From Labrenzia sp. PHM005 (lineage in GTDB: Bacteria > Pseudomonadota > Alphaproteobacteria > Rhizobiales > Stappiaceae), in contig NZ_CP041191.1 of NCBI RefSeq assembly GCF_006517275.1, forward strand, positions 4,335,001 to 4,399,000: DNA of 64,000 bases. The letters are read 5' to 3'. The position numbers were made by a program, and so were the translations under genes. Below the pieces are notes generated by a model, which saw only the letters and a program-made list of their open reading frames with translations, ran no database searches and was not told where the DNA came from. This document shows positions 61,195-64,000 of this stretch, in pieces; positions within the stretch are counted from its first letter, which is position 1; each line of letters opens with the position of its first letter.

Positions 61195-62799
61195 TTACTC
61201 CGCTGGTACTGGGGTTGCGTCTGACACAGCAGGCCGCACCGGTTTTTGGTGAGACGGGGCCGCCTCTCCATCGTCGGGACCAATTTTGATGTATTTGATC
61301 ATGAGCGCGATTTCGATCACCAGAAGCACACTGTATAGCGCGATAAATCCGGCGAGCGTCAGCAGCACTTCGGTCACAGACAGGCTGGAAACCGCTGCCG
61401 AGGTGGGCAGCATGCTTTCGATGATCCAGGGCTGCCGGCCATATTCGGCGACGAACCAGCCCATTTCACAGGCAATCCAGGGCAGAGGGATTGACCAGAC
61501 CGCGATATGCAGGATCCAGCGGCGCTTTTCTATCAACGTGTTGAGCCGGCCGGAGGAGGAGTAATAGAAAAACACCGCAGTCAGCAGGATGAAGAAGAAG
61601 CCACAGGCGACCATGATCCGGAATGCATAGAACATCGGCCAGACATTCGGCACAGTTGACCAGGCCGCAGCCTCAACCTGTTCGGTCGTCGCCTCCATCG
61701 GCGTGTCTGTAAATGGTAGCAGCAGATAGGCGTAGCCAAGCGAGTTGGCGTTTTGCTGGAATGTCTCCCGCAGATCCTCATCCGCCTCGGCCGGATTTGC
61801 CCGGATCTTTTGTAGGGCATCCCAGGCAACTGCCCCCTGCCGGATCCGGTCCTTGGACCGATCGACCAGCTCTTTGATCCCCGGAATGACCGTGTTCAGA
61901 GACCGTGTTGCGATCAGGCCCATGACATAAGGCACTTCGATGGCAAAAGCGTTTTCGCGTTTTTCCATATCCGGCCAGGCAACCACGTTGAACGCGGCAG
62001 GAGCCGGTTCGGTTTCCCACATCGCTTCAATGGTGGCGAGTTTCATCTTCTGGTTCAAATTGGCTTCGTAGCCGCTTTCATCACCCAGTACGACCACCGA
62101 CAAGGCGGAAGCAAACCCAAAGGCCGAAGCAATCGCGACGGACCGCTTGGCGATCTGCATATGCCGGCCCTGAAGCAGGTACCAGGATGAGATCCCAATC
62201 ACGAACATTGCTGCGGTGACATATCCGGCCGAAACCGTATGCACAAACTTGGCTTGCGCCACCGGGTTGAACAACACATCGAAAAAGCTCGTCACTTCCA
62301 TCCGCATCGTGTCGGGATTGAACATCGCGCCGACCGGGTGTTGCATCCAGCCGTTGGCGATCAGGATCCAGAGTGCGGAGAAATTGGTGCCGAGCGCCAC
62401 CGCCCAGGTGGCTGCCAAATGCTGGCGTTTCGACAACTTGTCCCAGCCAAAGAAGAATAGACCGACAAAGGTCGCCTCCATGAAGAAGGCCATCAGCCCT
62501 TCGATGGCGAGTGGCGCGCCAAAGACATCGCCGACATATTGGCTGAAATAAGCCCAGTTCATGCCGAACTGGAATTCCATGGTAAGCCCGGTCGCAACTC
62601 CGAGCACAAAATTGATGCCAAAGAGCGTGCCCCAGAATTTGACCATCCGCTTCCAGATCTCGCGGCCGGTCATGACATAGACCGTTTCCATCGTGGCCAG
62701 GAGGACAGACAGTCCAATGGTCAATGGCACAAACAAGAAGTGATAGAGAGCTGTCATGGCAAATTGCAGCCGCGACAGGTCGACGACACTGAGTTCCAT
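61195..62799 (-). CDS. cydA: Cytochrome bd ubiquinol oxidase subunit I
   Basis: A 534-residue haem-bearing subunit that oxidises ubiquinol and reduces O2 to water at high affinity. The N-terminus (LSRLQFAMTALYHFLFVPLTIGLS) gives the haem b595 ligand, EFQFGMNWAYFSQYVGDVFGAPLAIEG is typical, GWFVAEYGRQPW marks the later quinol/haem region, and the long segment from about 260 to 400 is the extended Q-loop of the bd-I type, in line with the presence of CydX. The ATG at 62799 has AGGGGG five bases upstream; ATG 62802 is possible. Confidence 0.94.
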   Translation of the reverse strand: MELSVVDLSRLQFAMTALYHFLFVPLTIGLSVLLATMETVYVMTGREIWKRMVKFWGTLFGINFVLGVATGLTMEFQFGMNWAYFSQYVGDVFGAPLAIEGLMAFFMEATFVGLFFFGWDKLSKRQHLAATWAVALGTNFSALWILIANGWMQHPVGAMFNPDTMRMEVTSFFDVLFNPVAQAKFVHTVSAGYVTAAMFVIGISSWYLLQGRHMQIAKRSVAIASAFGFASALSVVVLGDESGYEANLNQKMKLATIEAMWETEPAPAAFNVVAWPDMEKRENAFAIEVPYVMGLIATRSLNTVIPGIKELVDRSKDRIRQGAVAWDALQKIRANPAEADEDLRETFQQNANSLGYAYLLLPFTDTPMEATTEQVEAAAWSTVPNVWPMFYAFRIMVACGFFFILLTAVFFYYSSSGRLNTLIEKRRWILHIAVWSIPLPWIACEMGWFVAEYGRQPWIIESMLPTSAAVSSLSVTEVLLTLAGFIALYSVLLVIEIALMIKYIKIGPDDGEAAPSHQKPVRPAVSDATPVPAE

Positions 62800-62953
62800 C
62801 ATTTCCCCCTTTTCAAGCCGGGACGGCCTGAGCACATAACGGGGATCGTGGCTTACGCTCGAGAAGAGGTCAATGCGGCAGTTTCGACGCAGGATTGCAT
62901 AAGGTTACAAAAATGCAGGCGAATTTTATCCCAAAAGGGAAATAATAGCCGAC

Positions 62954-64000
62954 TTATTCGGCCGCCAGATCCAGTTTGCGCTGGTTGAGGAACAATACAC
63001 TGCCAGCCGATTCGAGCTCGATGCGCTTGTGGGCAATCATCAGGACGGCCGCCCGTCCGCGGAAGGAAAAAAACCGTTCCAGAACGTCAATTGTTGTGTC
63101 CGCGTCCAATCCTTCGGTCATCTCATCAAGGATGAACAAATCAGGACTGGTCAGGAAAGCGCGCGCCAAAGCAAGGCGCCTTTGCTCACCGCCCGACAGG
63201 CCGAGACCGCCCTCACCAAGCACCGTTTCCAGGCCGTCCGGGCTTTCTGAAATTCTCTGCGCAACGGCGGCTTGCGCCAATGCGATCCAAAGTTCCGTAT
63301 CCGTTGCAGCCGGATTGGCGATACGCAGATTCGCTGCGACCGTATCATTGAAGAGATGCGGCCGCTGGCTGAGAACAGTCACTTTTGAGCGCAACTCTGT
63401 TTCTGGGATACCCGAAAGATCGCGGCCATTCAGCAGGATACGCCCCTGCCCGGCGCTGCGAAGCCGTGCCCCCAGCGCTGCCACCGTGCTTTTGCCACAC
63501 CCGCTTCGTCCGGCAATCGCCAATGTTTCTTTTTCACCTATTTCGAACGACAGATTGTCCAAAACGTCCCGTTCTGCTCCGGGATAGCGGAATGAAACGG
63601 AATCGAATTTCAAAATCGCTTGGGACTGGTCGATTTCAGGTGCAAAACGCTCTTCAACCGGTGTCTTTCGTGGCGTCGCCACTGTGTCCTTCTCAAGAAG
63701 GTTGTTGGTCCGGTTTGCAGCCAACTCCATGCGCGGCAGTTTAATCAGGCCGGGAAGAATGGATCCAAAGACTTCGGGCACAGCGATGGCAGCAAGCACT
63801 AGACCGATGGCAAGGCCCGGAGAAAGGTCGGCGCTAGAAACGGCAGCAGCAACCGCGATCAACATAACGGCTACGAAGACTTGTCCGACCGCAGTGGAAA
63901 GACACGTCAGGCGAACAGACCGGCGCTCTTCAATGTCTTCAGCAGCGCCTTGCCGTGTGTCTGCGGTCACTATGGTCTCTGCCACGGGCGCCAATCCACC
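62954..64000 (-). CDS. cydC: CydC: thiol reductant ABC exporter subunit, C-terminal part (cut by window edge)
   Basis: The visible 348 residues are the end of an ABC exporter of the CydDC type, which exports cysteine and glutathione and is needed to assemble cytochrome bd. The frame stays open to the end of the window. Visible parts: membrane helices (VFVAVMLIAVAAAVSSADLSPGLAIGLVLAAIAVPEVFG), Walker A AGRSGCGKST, Q-loop LSQRPHLFNDTV, signature LSGGEQRRLALARAFL and Walker B DLFILDEMTEGLD. The location just upstream of cydA-cydB-cydX on the same strand supports the CydC name. The 154 bases to cydA could hold a separate cydA promoter. Confidence 0.88.
   Translation of the reverse strand, partial: GGLAPVAETIVTADTRQGAAEDIEERRSVRLTCLSTAVGQVFVAVMLIAVAAAVSSADLSPGLAIGLVLAAIAVPEVFGSILPGLIKLPRMELAANRTNNLLEKDTVATPRKTPVEERFAPEIDQSQAILKFDSVSFRYPGAERDVLDNLSFEIGEKETLAIAGRSGCGKSTVAALGARLRSAGQGRILLNGRDLSGIPETELRSKVTVLSQRPHLFNDTVAANLRIANPAATDTELWIALAQAAVAQRISESPDGLETVLGEGGLGLSGGEQRRLALARAFLTSPDLFILDEMTEGLDADTTIDVLERFFSFRGRAAVLMIAHKRIELESAGSVLFLNQRKLDLAAE

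Noticed and set aside
62803..62953. FNR box before cydA
   Set aside because: No TTGAT-N4-ATCAA-like site is present; a TGCAT/ATGCA pair is too weak to call.

Overview
The window looks like ordinary chromosome of an alphaproteobacterium, most likely a marine or host-associated member of the Hyphomicrobiales close to Stappiaceae (Roseibium/Labrenzia type). That placement is an inference from the style of the proteins (class I fumarase, GcvA-type LysR, TakP-like TRAP transporter, betaine demethylases, cytochrome bd with CydX), the GC-rich base composition and the many small GC-rich intergenic palindromes. No phylogenetic test was possible. I found no rRNA, tRNA, CRISPR array, prophage or transposase gene.

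Layout. 1-6.7 kb: the end of a cytochrome b561 gene with yceI, a LysE exporter, class I fumarase, an unknown protein set among palindromic repeats, a DUF1989 protein and an L,D-transpeptidase. 6.7-9.9 kb: a TetR regulator facing a small operon (57-aa membrane ORF, DUF1348, flavin/PLP-oxidase-like protein), with near-identical operators in both promoters, then an unknown exported protein. 9.9-14.4 kb: DUF971, photolyase, a Tat-exported nitroreductase with its MarR regulator, and an ArsR/SRPBCC pair. 14.6-26 kb: moaA and fdhD-mobA-mobB-moeA (molybdenum cofactor), separated by two transporters, Mrp, SDR, GNAT, a BLUF-fold protein and BenE. 26-29 kb: MBL hydrolase with divergent LysR, and a GST. 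29.9-33.6 kb: a polar amino-acid ABC importer (binding protein and two permeases, no ATPase) followed by a cystathionine lyase-type enzyme. 33.6-37 kb: LysR, a small ORF, a 3-hydroxyisobutyrate dehydrogenase-like enzyme, AlkD and DUF302. 37-42.4 kb: a betaine demethylation cluster (GbcB, GbcA and StcD/DgcA types) with a divergent TetR. 42.5-53.4 kb: Lrp, an exported sulfurtransferase, a uracil-DNA glycosylase-like protein, a histidine kinase, cobT/cobS, a lipoprotein hydrolase, DUF1289, a retroviral-type aspartic protease, dusA and a DMT transporter. 53.5-58.7 kb: a TakP-like TRAP transporter, DUF6134 and peroxiredoxin. 58.7-64 kb: a BMP-type binding protein and cydC(partial)-cydA-cydB-cydX.

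The genes suggest an aerobic or microaerobic heterotroph that takes up amino acids, 2-oxoacids and methylated osmolytes. It strips methyl groups from betaines, makes molybdenum cofactor for formate dehydrogenase-type enzymes, and respires with a high-affinity bd oxidase at low oxygen.

The most unusual signals are not large gene systems. They are a BLUF-fold protein whose photoactive tyrosine appears to be phenylalanine; two short segments bounded by 32-34 bp imperfect inverted repeats (42394-42547 and 44233-44506); a Shine-Dalgarno-sequestering hairpin before a DUF302 gene; and several strong palindromic operator candidates next to regulator genes.
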